From Nautilus pompilius (Eukaryota > Mollusca > Cephalopoda > Nautilida > Nautilidae), in NCBI GenBank assembly GCA_018389105.1, contig JACATO010000308.1:1797001-1861000 (forward strand): a stretch of 64,000 bases of DNA. Direction: 5' to 3'. The translations under genes were made by a program, and so were the position numbers. How positions within the stretch are numbered: position 1 is the stretch's first letter; the number at the start of each line of letters is the position of its first letter. Under the pieces are notes generated by a model. It made no database searches. It saw only the letters and a program-made list of their open reading frames with translations, and had not been told where the DNA came from. Of this stretch, positions 1 to 12,900 are shown piece by piece.

Positions 1-575
1 CAACAACAAACATGCATAAGTAAAGCCAATAGTTACCATCTGGCAAAAGCTAATAGTTTAACTTTTGATGCATATAAATGGAATTCAGACATTTATAAGT
101 GGTTTTATTTATTCAAAACTAAATTGTCACATTTACAAGGAGAGCAACTCCAGTGCAAGTTCTTTATATTGAAAACAAAAGAATTAGCCCACACTGATGT
201 CTCATATAGTCAAACAGCAAAAATAAAAGTATAGTACTTTCTTTAGTTTGTGAATTTTAAAACTGATTCTTTTTTAATTCATAATTGGAAATATTTTAGC
301 TTCAAAGAAAGTAAAATCATTTTCTAAAGCAGACAAACGAGATTCCAGTTTTTATCTTAAAAAGGCTGGCCAAGAAACTTGACCAATTGTTACAACTCTT
401 TAAAGATGTGAAACCCCATAAAATACTGAGGCAACTGTAATCCTAAAAACAAATTTAGCATATAACTGTCTCAACTTAGCTGCAAAATATTAACTATTGA
501 TAATTGCTGCCCATCATTTGAAAAAAGGCTGCTTAGTGAAACTCAAGGACCTTAAAATAATTTTTTTTTTTCCAG
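1..575 (+). other. Intron upstream of the first visible ASB-like exon
   Basis: AT-rich sequence with no coding signal. It ends in a T-rich tract and an AG at 574-575 just before the first visible exon, so it is read as the intron preceding that exon. The earlier exons of the gene lie outside the window. Confidence 0.6.
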
Positions 576-1566
576 AATTCTGTTTCTCCTTTTCATCAGG
601 CTATTAAACATTCTGATCTAACCCTGGCTCGATATCTGATTTATCATGGTGCTGATGTCAACAGTCTTTTAAATGTGAGTTTAATTTTTTCTTTTCTTAT
701 TACCAGGTATGATTGGAAACCTTACCCATTGCTTTTGTTTTATTTTTTCCTAGGTTAAGCAAAGTGTTTGTTCCTTCATGATTCAACAAAAGGATTTAGA
801 ACCCAGGACATTGAAGAGATTTGTAACACTGATGATGGATTATGGCTATGACATCAGACAAGATACATCTCTTCACAGAATTCTCTCTTGTGTTGTTGAT
901 GAGGAAAATTCATCTGTTTTGTCTTGGCTGCATGCACAGCAGAAGTCAGTAGGCAACCTGCTTGATCTTTGTCGCTTCTACGTCAGACGCTATCTTAGTC
1001 ATCATTATAGTTGCAATGATAAGATTGATAAGGCAATTGACACATTTCCAATTCCCCAAACTCTGGTAGACTTTCTGAAATGCAGCCAAGCTAACTCTTT
1101 GGTTAAAGAAGCTGTTCTGCCTTTCACTCAGAAAGCAGAAACAAAAGTGAAACTTGAAAAGTTAAAACAGATGCCAAGTTTGTCAAATACAGGCAAGTTG
1201 ACTATAAGCAGTCAAAAAAGCATAAATCAGACAATTCATGTAGGATCTAGTTCTGTGCCTGTGAAAGAATGCATAAACACAGGTGTACTGTCTACATTAC
1301 AACAAACTAAAGATGCTTCAGCAGCAACAATGAACAAGAGAGACTTTGATGAAAAGGCAACACCTGAATTAGTTTCTGTGAGGAAGTGTGCACAATATAA
1401 TGTTCCAGTGGTACGAAAATTAAGTAGAAATTTTATTTCAGATCCAACCACCAGTGCTAAGAAATGTAGATGTAGCTCTGAACTAGCTTGTGTGTGTATA
1501 CCTGAAAAGTCAGGAACTACCTTCACACCAAAGAAAAGAAGATTATGGAAGAGTTCCAATATTTAA
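576..1566 (+). CDS. Ankyrin repeat and SOCS box (ASB-like) protein, 3' part
   Basis: Two exons are visible, 576..674 and 754..1566, joined in phase 0 across a 79-bp intron (GTGAGT donor, CCTAG acceptor). The first encodes one ankyrin repeat (HQAIKHSDLTLARYLIYHGA, then DVNSLL). The second encodes 270 residues. About 65 residues in, near 946-1083, is a SOCS box with the typical LLDLCRFYVRRYL start and FPIPQTLVDFL end. ASB proteins use ankyrin repeats to bind a substrate and the SOCS box to bind Elongin B/C and Cullin-5, acting as E3 ubiquitin-ligase adaptors; that role is inferred from family membership. Oddly, the SOCS box is not at the C-terminus: about 160 polar residues follow, ending in a Cys cluster (CRCSSELACVC) and a basic KKRR motif. 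I cannot assign the ASB subtype. The 5' end is outside the window. Confidence 0.85.
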
Positions 1567-1901
1567 ATTTTTTACATATTTATACTTGGAGTCTATCAAC
1601 AGAAGTTTGCAGAAAGAAAAAAAGTTAAGATATAGTTTAATAGCTTGACTTTGGACCTATGAATACATCATCATTACTGAATGCTTTTCACTATCAAGGA
1701 AGACAGTACATCAAAAAAATCCAGACAAGTGTTTTGGAGGTGAAATCATTTAATTTCATAAGCTGTGAACAAAAGAGAGAAAGAAACACATCCATCGAGT
1801 TATCTTTAACAGAAGTTTTGTTTTCTCACTTTCTTTTGTATAAACAAACTTCACCATGATAAGATTCCACCAAAAAATTATTTGTATACATGGAATTTTA
1901 A

Positions 1902-1907
1902 AATAAA
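1902..1907 (+). other. Candidate polyadenylation signal of the ASB-like gene
   Basis: AATAAA hexamer about 340 bp after the stop codon of the ASB-like gene. It is the first canonical hexamer I saw downstream, so the 3' UTR probably runs to about 1925. In AT-rich DNA such hexamers also occur by chance. Confidence 0.35.
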
Positions 1908-4900
1908 ATGCTTGTTGAGAAATGCATGTTTTCCTCAACAATGAATACACTATAGAGTACTTCTTACTGTAGTTCAGTGCAGACCTTTTACATATAATTA
2001 AAAGGACTTACAAAAGGACAATTAACATCTTTCAAAAAGGAAATTGGCATGATGTATGTTTCTAGTTTCCCTATGCATTATAAATAGGTAAAACGAACCA
2101 ACTCCAATCCCTCATCAGAAGGAGTTCTATCAAGTTACTCTTTTTACAAATATAAAAAATAAGTTGATAATGTAATACCTTAATTGTCATCTAAATTAAA
2201 TGTCACCTTCAGAAGAAATTTTAAAAATCAACAGTAGATACAGAGTTTTATACTTCAATTGTCCTAAAATTGCTTGGAATGAGTGATATTGAGAGATTTC
2301 CACAAGGAAAAATCTCATTTATATTTCAATCCTTTTACTGGTTGCAGGGATAATGGTGATATTCCTTCTCATTACAAGTATTTTACATGAACAAAATATT
2401 GGAATAATCACATGATGGAAATTCTGCTGCTAACATCATGAACTATTGTTTAGAGATTTGGTTTTTTAAAAAAGCAAAAGGGTAATCAGACAATTTCAGA
2501 TGGCATAAATGAATCAGTCAAATTAACAATTTTTCAAAATATCATGATTACATATGCAAATAGGTTTCTCTCTAAAAATATCTGTAAGCACTTCGCTACA
2601 AAGGAAGATGTTAATTCAGAGTTTGGAAGCATACTGGTTAAATGTAATAAAGCATTCATGTGTGATAGATTTGATACAATGATTTAAATGAGCAGCCCAA
2701 TGTTGAGAAAAATGTACTGCTCTGAGATGTATTGGTATTAAAGTTTTATAAAAATGCTTAAATCACACTAAGAAAAAACAATAGTATATACAGTATGTCT
2801 CTAAACATTAACAAAAGAGTGTGAGTGATCCAATGTTTCTGCAAATAATTCCTGAAGACATTAAGGGCTTTTTGATAGTAAAAGAAGAGTGACACCTCAC
2901 TGACCTATTTTAAGACTCATTCTCTTTAATATGTAAATGCTATTGATATGGGTTTGGTTAATGATATAAAGGTTTACGAAGAATTAGCAATCTCAATATA
3001 AAATCCATCCAAAAAATTTAGAATATTTAAATAAATGGGATGGTAGCATTCTTAGATATGCATGTACTAACCAAAAATTTGGTGACTCTTTAGCCACCAC
3101 TTTAAGTGGAAGAATGGAATAAACATAAAATGTGACAGCAGTGTCATGTGCACGAAAGATTTTACTTAGAGTAAGTTGGTTAGACCACAGCTAGAATGTG
3201 CATTTCAGCTTTGCATGTTTCCATTTTAAGATAGTTATTTTCCAAGATTTGAATCAGTTCACTAAAAATCTTAAATGTCTTGTCTTATGTATATCATAGA
3301 ATGCAGTAATTTAATTGAAATTTTCAAGATTTTTTCATCGCTTTTCCTCTTCCTTTTAAATTTCCATGCATCACATAAGTAGGCATACCTTTAACTGTTA
3401 TTGATTAGAACTATATTTTTGCATAATATTAATTTAAGGAACAAATTTTTTTTATTATTGTTTACTCCAATGCCCCTTCATCCATGTTCAAAACAAAGAC
3501 TATCTAATACTGGCGGTAACAATGTACAAAAAAGGTGGTGGTATAGTAGTCTAGTGGCCAGCCTACTAAAGTGATTCCCATGGTGAACAACTTGGTTTGG
3601 CAGACCTCCCTAGCATGGTTTCTCCTGGCTCTACCAGCCAGCTGCATGCATTTTCTCTCACAAGAGAAAAGTTCTAGATTTGTTAGGCTGATCAAAGTTG
3701 GGAGAGCATCGGACACTTTCATGCTGACCTTAGTTTCTGGTGTCACATTTCTCTGGCTCCATCCAATTAGTGTTCCAAGCCAGGTGCAACAGAGATGTAG
3801 TACCAAAAACACACTTTATATCATCTTACCAACTGCAATGAAGATTACTAAAATGGCTATCTCTGACTTATATGCTTTGATATGTTGAGGGATTACAAGT
3901 TATTACTGTGGAAAAGTTGTTTTTAAGAAATATGAAAACTGTGATTACACTACAAACATCCTTTAAAACACAAAATGGGAACTCTCTCCCTTCACTATCC
4001 AGGGCCTATTTGCAGAAAAAAACCATAAAATAATAAAAAGGAAAGATAAATGATAGAATAAAGAGTTAGCATTGCAGAGATCTTCAGTACTTAATGCATT
4101 GTGGACTTCCTGCAGTTAAGATAATACAATGAATGAGGATGTATATTTTTACTTGTATTGAGAATTTAGATTAAAGTTTATATCAAATAAATACACTAGC
4201 AGAGATTTGAAATTTATTATCCCTATAAGTAGTTTAAGGAGACATTCATTAATGCTACAGTGCTGGATGCTTTAGAAAATGTATCTTTCAGCTGGTTTCA
4301 TAAGCAAAATATTCACTTCTGAAAAGTATGACTGACCAACAAACTGGTGAAGTTATTACTAATCATTTTGACTAATAAGTGATTTTTTAGAATGAAACCA
4401 AAAAAAGAAAGAAAATGGCTTAGCAAAAAAAGATTAGCTTTGTGTGAACAGTACTAAATGTAAGGAAATGGGCTAAATTATTATACTTTACAAAACTTTT
4501 TTTTGGACAGTACAAAAATTTGCACACTGAAGTTATTAGATCATCCTTTGTAGTTAGGCACAAAGAAACTAGTAAACAGTTTGCATCTGAAATAAAAATT
4601 GCTGTAGAAACTCTGGAAGCTGTTTTCATGTGAGCAAAGATTTATAAAGTTATAGTATTCGGCTCAATTAAGCATTTGCAATGTGTGAATAGCTGCTCCA
4701 AAAGGTCCTATATCCTAACCAGCATTACAGAAAATCAAATGTAGTATATTAAAGAATATGTTGAATCATAACTTGTATATTAAATTTCAAACTATATTGC
4801 ATCATATCATTAGTCACATAGTTTTCTTAACCTAAGTTATAGCAAACTTAGTCCTCATTCCTCCAAAATGCACTAATTTGTATATTCAGTATGCTTCTGT

Positions 4901-5414
4901 TGGTATTAGAGGAGTTCTTTGGCATATCTAGATGGTCAACACTTTAACTATCTGTAAAGCACATGTAAATATCCAACAAACAATTGATTTGATAAACTCC
5001 AGTTTGAGTTTCATACCCGAATCATTTTAGGAAAAAGCTGAGAAATAAAAGAAATCACACAACACTTGCTTTGTGTGTAAGCCATGTACCTACTTTTTGA
5101 TTATCTTTATTGCACTTTCCCATCGAAGCCTGCTCTAATAATTTCAGGAGGGATCATGCGTGTAGTATAAATATAAAGGGAAAAAATTGTCACGGCAAGG
5201 GTTAATGTAAACAAATATTATTTTTCAGTGCGCACCAAGATAAAGCTGGCTTTTTTTTTTTAAATTAATTTTTTTTACACAGTTTTGAAAAATCTTCAAG
5301 AGAGGAGGAAGGAAGGGATGCCCATGAGGTAAAATCCAAAAATCTTTATATAATCAAAATTGAGTTGCACGTATTTATATTCTGAAACATAAAAACTATC
5401 TGAAAAAAAAAAAG
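1908..5414. other. Intergenic DNA
   Basis: AT-rich sequence between the ASB-like gene and the alsin gene. Apart from a SINE-like repeat near 3530-3815, I see no exon with coding similarity, no RNA gene and no long open frame. The open frames near 3504-3888 lie inside the repeat. Confidence 0.6.
3530..3815 (+). repeat. SINE-like repeat, family A, copy 1
   Basis: GC-richer than its surroundings. It shares blocks with copies near 7975 and 62875: a stretch reading TTGGTTTGG, then ACCTCCCTAGCAT followed by TTTCT, then a CCAGCCAG/GGCCAG-like block and a CTCTCACA block. Three dispersed copies in the same orientation indicate a transposed short element. Exact ends and target-site duplications were not determined. 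Confidence 0.6.
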
Positions 5415-5752
5415 ATGGCGGGTCCAGAGGAAAATGAACTCAAATTGTTTGGTATCCAAGAGCAGCTTAATATCCTTTTTGAAAGTGTGTGGCTGGAAAA
5501 ATATGAACGTAGTGCAGCTGGAGAATTTTAAAAATGATAGGTAAGAAAAGAACTGAATTTTGCCATGAATTATTTTGTTTCAAATCTTATTTTAATTACA
5601 ATGCTATTCATCTTGCAACATGTGTTTTTTCTGCTTACTATCGCTATTTTGAACAAGATTCCAGTGGAACTGATATTGTTTTTATCAAGTCAGCACAGCA
5701 AGATTATCCCACAATAGCCTTTAACCTCGCTTTCATGGACTTCATACATACA
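5415..5752 (+). CDS. Unrecognised two-exon coding candidate (5' end of a gene or pseudogene)
   Basis: An ATG in strong context (AAAGATGGCGG) at 5415 opens a 38-codon frame, MAGPEENELKLFGIQEQLNI and onward, closed by TAA at 5529. A consensus donor follows at 5541 (GATAG|GTAAGA). An acceptor at 5663-5664 (GATTCCAG) precedes an 88-base exon ending at 5752 on ACA|GTAAGT, encoding GTDIVFIKSAQQDYPTIAFN and then LAFMDFIHT. The phases of the two exons agree only if one T of the TTTT run at 5526-5529 is ignored, which would also remove the stop. Both peptides look like real protein rather than AT-rich noise. I do not recognise the family and see no following exon on this strand before the alsin 3' end. 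It could be a decayed gene, a gene start with distant exons, or two unrelated frames. Confidence 0.35.
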
Positions 5753-6710
5753 GTAAGTAGATGGAACTGCTTGAGCTAAATTTCAAAAGTTTAATACTAA
5801 TATGTATTCACAAACAATAAAATGGGTAAAAATTGTGTATATACGAATATTTAAATTAAAAAAAAAAATTGTGGGCATTTCCCTCTTAATAAATGGCAAA
5901 AATTTTGCTGAAAAACACATTGCAAACTATAACAAAAATAGAGAACATCTATGGATGTTCTGCACTGCATGATCTGGACTCACCCAAAAATTATTATTAC
6001 AGTCCATCAGTTTTTTTTTCTTTATTCATAAATATACAACACACATCAAAATTAGAGAGTTAAAGCAGCCACGATCACTCGCTCGTTTTACAGCTAATAA
6101 GACAATAGACTTTTCTTTTCTCGCTGACTTGAAATGTAGCTGATGAACATGTTATTTTTTAATAGAACAGAAAAGGTCCACTAATTGTGCTATCATGTTG
6201 GCATTCCAACAAATTATGGATTTTTATTTCCAAAATTATGCAAGTTTTAAGGATCATCCACACGCACATGTTCTTTTCCCCTTAATTTTATGAGACTTGT
6301 TTTGGTTAGAAAACCCCCATTTTTATACAAGTACAGTACATATGGTAATTATTTTGTTTTCAAAATATCAAATAATTTTTTGAATGTGTAAACTTTTTAG
6401 GAAATATATGGTACTGAACTGAGATGAACTCAGTTGGAATTGAGCAGTATTTCAAAGCCTCATATTTTTTCAAGTCTGAAAAGCCATGTGACATAACTGA
6501 AAAACACAAATTTATACAGATCAATTACAAACTTAGAAAAGATGGCATTCACATTCTTGGCAAATTGAGAAAACAGCCAAATACACAGGCGACAAATTAT
6601 GTACAAGTAGAGCAAAAAGTTTATTTCTAAATCCTATGCACTATTCAGAAAATTTTGGTGTGCAGCATGGAAAACAGGACCCAACAACACTTTAAACAGT
6701 GTGGCTCTTC
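5753..6710. other. Alsin 3' UTR and flank
   Basis: No coding signal. On the minus strand this follows the alsin stop codon and must hold its 3' UTR. Two AATAAA hexamers on the minus strand (6620-6625 and 6021-6026) are candidate polyadenylation signals. The open frame at 6424-6630 (+) has no recognisable content. Confidence 0.5.
6620..6625 (-). other. Candidate alsin polyadenylation signal (proximal)
   Basis: AATAAA on the minus strand, about 90 bases beyond the alsin stop codon at 6711-6713. A second hexamer at 6021-6026 is a distal alternative; the sequence does not show which is used. Confidence 0.35.
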
Positions 6711-6940
6711 CTAACTGTGTATCTTTTCATGCTGGATCTGAAAGTAACAAGCCTGAAAGAGATCGCTGAACGTATTAATAACATCTGCCTCTAGTAATGG
6801 TACTCATCTTAGTATAGTGTATTTTTTTTAATTATTAGTCTCAAAACTTAATATAGAGCATTAACTTAAATTTATCTTTCAATTTTGCATAACTAAGTTC
6901 TTCTATTAATTTAATGGACATTTTCACTGATTACTATTAC

Positions 6941-6979
<39 letters not shown>

Positions 6980-9900
6980 CAAATAGTACATATTTGTATT
7001 GTAACAAAAATATTCAAAATTAATTTGATTCTACAATTAAAAATGTTAGTTTTTTTAAAAAATTGTTCTTTTATTTAAGTAAACAAGATTCCTACACTGA
7101 GTGGAAACTTATAACAATCTTTTCTTTAATCTGCTGCCTTTCTTTACTGTATTTCTTTTAACAATATGAAAATAAATCTTCCAATTTCAAAAGTTGTTAA
7201 CATTTTGATATCAGCAAATATACCCAGATTTAACCCCACATCCCAAGATGTGTATGTTAAAATTCGCTCACCTTCAGAGTTGTGAACATAATGCCAAGTT
7301 CACCATATTCCAGGTAGCTTTCCATGAGATCATCAATTAAGTGAATTTCTGCTCCCAGGTGTCGAATTTTTGATCTGACAACAACATATTGAAATATTGG
7401 GAAAAGATCATCCATGCACCAGATATATTCCTCTCCAAGTGTTGACTGAACTGCCTAAATTAAAAAAAGTAACAAAATTTGCAAATGGAAAATTGTTACA
7501 CCTTGTATATACACTGCATATATTTTTAAAAAATCAGTTACAGGTTTAAATCATTGTTTTACTAACAAGGAAAATTCTTATTGGATTAACTCAGATTTTG
7601 TAATGAAACAACACCAAAGTCCCCCTTCTATAAGAAATAAAAATTTCAAAGGGAGATGTTTTAAAATGTAAAAAAAATGATAACATTTTTAAAGCTGAAA
7701 ACTTTCTCAAAGAAAAGAATTTGGGGGTGGGAGGCCAGGTGTGGAGAAAATCTGTATGTTTCTTTTTCCTGACTCAGTGAAAAAAACAATCTGTTAATGT
7801 GTTTTTTCAACGCGTGCGTGTGTACTATATTATTAAGCATTTCCCATCCAAATTATTCAACTCACCTTTGTTATTTCCAAAAATGTTCTTTGTATTACAA
7901 TTAGCTTCTCCTTGGGACTAAATGCTGTGCTAAAATTATAAAGTCAAAATGTAATCAATAAATACATATTTTTTGTACTTGGTGGTACTACAGTAGTCTG
8001 GTGACTGCTACGATAAAGGGCCACCATACCTACCTAACATGGTTTCTTCTTCACCGGCCAACCACTGTGCAGGTCTCCCCTCACATCTAAAAATGAAGAA
8101 TTCTAGTAAGGATCTTAACTAGGTTCTTTAGATCAGTTAAAGAATGAATACATTGGTCACTTTTGTGCTGGCCCCCTAGCTTCTGATGTCAGGACCCCCC
8201 CAACTCGTGTTCCACGTCCCGCAGACCTATGTTAATAGTTGAGAGTAAGTAACAATCAAGAAAACAAACAATGTAACATAGTAAAGCCATATTTATAGAT
8301 ACATTCCAATTTCTTACCTAATTTGCTGCAACATTTCAATGGCACAGACATAACAATGATCCTTTATGTGTGACAGTTTCTGTAAAATAAAAAAATAATT
8401 TTTTTTTTAAATTTTAGATTTGCAAGCTGTAGTTTTGTGTAGTATTCTCGAAGTCCCTGACATCACAGGACAATGGTGTGAAACAAAATAATTATGCTTG
8501 GAAGTTAAGTTCTTTTCCTTTACTTGATTGCCAATAAACCAAGCAGGCTAACACACTTTTCATCTTCTTTATAGTATTATCTTTGATTTTTCTGCATTGA
8601 AAATGTGATATTTAACAAAGGAATGCTGCACTGATTTCCAAACTTAAAGGTCGACTTTTATAAACTGTAGACAGAAAAGCTTACTTGTCTGTTTGAATGA
8701 AACAGATTGTCTTCAATAAGCCAGAATTTTCTGGAAGAAAATCAAAAAAACTATTAAGAGACAAATTTGATCATTTCATGTTTAGTAAAAACATTTCCAA
8801 CTCATTAGTACAATTATATCTTATTAATTGTATTTATTTAAGCAGATTTATCGAGTTAACCAATGGAAATATTTTACACAGTCATTAATAATAGGGATCA
8901 TTATAATGTAAGATAAAATTTCAGCACCTGATATTAGTAATAAAATTGTAAAATGACAGTATATATCGATCTAGAGTTGTCTTGCAAAAACTGAAGCCTG
9001 ACTGAGCTGAGATAGTCAAGCTGGCATACCTCAGAAACACCAGTGACACGATGTGACGAGTGTGTGGAAAACAAATCAGACTCCCAAGAACATGAAACTT
9101 ATAGGTTAATAATTAAAAGCATTATTTGTTAAACTACTTAGAAAAGTTTATCTTCTAGATAAGAAAATGGTTACTTCTGAATTGAAAATGTATTTCTTTC
9201 AACAAAATTTGTTGTTTTTTTTTAAAATCGAATTTTATGTATATAATGTGTCCATAAGTTATACTTCCTGCAGTCAGTTGCTTTTAACCCCAAACCATGA
9301 AACCATGATTCAAACATTAATGGAAATAGGTTTGCATATACAGGAGGGGGGGGTGTTAATTTTAGAATTATGCTTCTACTGGAATCTGTGTAACTATGAT
9401 AGAAAAGAGTATAAAACTGAGCTACCAACACCAATTAATTTACATTTTGCTAAACTGGTTTAACTCATTACAGTGAGTTCAACTACTTCCCTGGACCAGC
9501 AAGAAGCTGTTCCTTCAGTCTTTGCATCTTGTAAGGGAACAGCTTCAGTATCTTTTGATGGAGTAGATCAGTAGACCTGTGCTGTATTCTCCATGAGGAT
9601 TACCTTGTCTGATTTCTGATGACACTACTGAATTTCTACAACTACAAGTGTAGGTTAGGTAGGTATCTTGATTATAGTGCATCATCGACAGATCATTTCA
9701 GAGGTATGGGTGGGATTATGACCTCAACAAATACACCTTTATCATGAAGAAAAGCACATAAAGCCACGTTTACATTAAATTCACTGCTATAGAAAAAATA
9801 ATCAGCGGTAACATCACATAGCATAGCAAAAGTGGTGCACCCCCAGTGGCAAAGTCAGGGACTGCACTCCCCATATAACCCCAACATGTATGTGCACTTA

Positions 9901-12900
9901 CTTCTGTTAATGTGCGATACAGTTTACAAACAAATTTTATGATTCAGGTGTCATTAGTACAGTAGAAAACAGAAAATTAAAAAAGACAACTTTATAAAGC
10001 TATGATTTAAATTAACTTTTGACTGAACAACAAAACACAAAGAAAGTATCATTTCAAACTTGTTTATATCTATAAAAGAAAACAAATTAAATATTTTGCA
10101 TGCTGCTAATGAAGGGCAATCTCAAAAAAACCAGCACTCACTGATCAATGCCCAGGTACGCCATAAGGGCCATGTCACCCTGCCGATTCAGCTTCTGCAC
10201 CCGCTCCCAATATTTCTCATCTTCCTTGTCATTATAGAGTGCATACAGATCAAAGACAGGTGGGTAGATCTTGGGAAGCAGCAGAGGATAGAGCAAACCA
10301 GCAGCAGTTATTATCTCGCTGAGAGAGAAAACAAAATGATACAAGTTATGTTTAGTACTTTCAACTCTATGCCACAAAATTTTTTTTAAAAAGTTGAAAC
10401 TATAAAATATTAATTTTATTAGAGGTAGAGAAGAGTTAATCATTGGAACAAATAGTGTTATTTAACCTGAAATTGCCAAAAATTTCTCAGGCTTTAATCA
10501 GTGGTATCAAGTAAATTTTGGATTGTTTTAGATGTTACAAAAATATTTATTTTTTTGCTTTAAATTTTCATCCGAATAAATAGCATAAATTACTTAGATG
10601 TAAAATAACTGGCCATTTCTTATTTTGAAAATTACTTAAGAATAAAAAGTCATATTGTGGTGTAAGCTTCAATATTTACAGTCCAAGTGTTGAATGATGC
10701 TGGATTTTAAAACATAATAAACCATTTAAACAAAAACAACTATTTTTAAAATCCAAATTCTTGCAAATTATGAGAAGTAAAAATTACTAAAGTGATAATG
10801 GACAAATTGAATTAATATAAATTGATTCATTTTGTATTATTTTTAAAGTTAACTCAACAGACTGCATTTGGAAACATAATAGAATCAACCGATCTCTTAA
10901 AAGGCACGCTGCGCTGCCTGCCTGTAAGAAAAGCCACTATGTCAAACAACAAAAACAGATTCTCAAAGAAACAAAGAAAACAACCAACAAAAAATTAAAT
11001 AGCCTTTGGTATGAATAAAGAATATGCCAGTCTTAATATGAAGGTACATAAATAATGCATAACTATACCTGCTTTCATCATCTTCAGGACTGTCGCCAAG
11101 AAACTGGTCATTTTCAGAAGGTGAACTATGATGAGAAGATGAGCTACAGGATTCTGAATAGATTCGCAGAGGATTTCCAGATGAAGGCAAATCATGGAAC
11201 AAAATTCTACAAAACATTTTGCATGTATGTTGATTAGAATAAAAATGTATAGTCTCAATTAGTATAAACTATACAGAGGCCACCTGAGAAAATTAGCTGA
11301 ACTATTTTCTTTTATAAAATAATAAAATCTTATTTTATTCATTATTTTTATCTGCTCTTGTAGGTGTCATACTGCCAGTGTTTTTTGATAGTTAAATGAC
11401 CACACTAATTTCTAAAAGCTGTTACAATACTTATTCCATTTTTAGCATCTCTTCAATATCTTCAAATCTTAGTCAACAAACAGAATAAATTAGTATTGTA
11501 CTATACTCAATCACATTAAAAACCAGCATCCTTTCCAAGATGTTGTCAGCATTATATTATATATTTGTTGTCACACATGTTAACAGTAGTGTTTGACACA
11601 AGTTCAACAAAGCTCAATGATAGGATGTTTGGAGCTGCTAAGAGTACCACCCATTTTGCACAGTAATAGCATTTGTTGCCAAGAAAAGCACATGGAAAGT
11701 GATCTGTAAAATAATTATTCTATTAGAGTTTGAGGAACAAAAGAACCTGACTTCTGTAGCTACAAGCTCAATTAATGCCATGCCCAAATAGATTTGATTT
11801 TTAAAAAAATTAGAAAATATGAGTCATCATCAATAAGCAGCCTGTGGAAGTAATCAATAATATGTTTTGTGTATATAAAGAGACTTGACATAAGTAAATG
11901 GACACCCCTTAAAGCTACAGGCCAGGAAAAGCCTCAGTCTGCAGACATCCATGCCACAAACAAGAGGTGCATAGAAATTGATGGACCCCTTGCAACACCA
12001 AATTTTAATTGCAGTAACTATTTGTCATGGCATTGGGTGCAATTTAACTACTGAATGATCACAGTTTGGCATAGGAAATATAATTTCTGCCAAGGAGGAT
12101 TTTCTGCTGGTCTATACCAATGATCTTCTGTCAAAGGAAGGCAGCATTTCTATGAGGGATGATGCTCCAGCTCACACCAACTGTGCAAAGCAAAGATAGA
12201 AAGAGAGTTAGAGCATAGCAACTGTGCTATGGTCTGGACAATCACTAGACACACCTCATTCAGTGCATGAGGGATATCCTCAACCAGTTCTTGTAACTCA
12301 CTTACTAGACTTCATAATACAGATTCTGTGCCAAGATTGTTTATCTCATCCTTTGCATAATGCAGAGTGTTCCACCAAGTATTAAACTCCACTCATACAG
12401 TAAACAATCCGGCCTCCAGATAACAAACTTGTTCAGTTATCCGACTTTTCCAATATAAGCCAAGATCAATTCATTTTTGGCTATCCAACCTTTGTAGTTC
12501 ATGAGTCAGTCACCAAGGAAGCTGTATCCTTTGTCTTTGCATGCTCAGATCACTTGTCAGATGGTTAGCATCATTTACACTTCTTATTAGTTGGTTGTAT
12601 TTTTCCTTGCAATATGTTATCTAATATTGCTAACTATAGTTCAGTTAGTAGTTTTGAAAGTAGCCTAAAAAAAAAAATGATCAAAACTAAAAAAAGAACA
12701 GAAAAGAAACCTTTAGATAAGCAGCAACACTTGTTTAAAATCTGTCCATCTAGGTATCCAACCATCTCCAGCCACCATTAGGTTGGACAACGGGCTGCTT
12801 ACCGTATTTTGCCAAAATATACAGGTATTCTTTCAAACCTATTTACTTATGTCAAATCTCTATACCTCACCATACACAAATCCAGCAGAATAAATTGATA

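Noticed and set aside
1236..1559. 107-codon minus-strand frame
   Set aside because: Antisense shadow of the ASB-like last exon.
3504..3888. Overlapping frames of about 100 codons on both strands
   Set aside because: They coincide with a SINE-like repeat and match no protein family.
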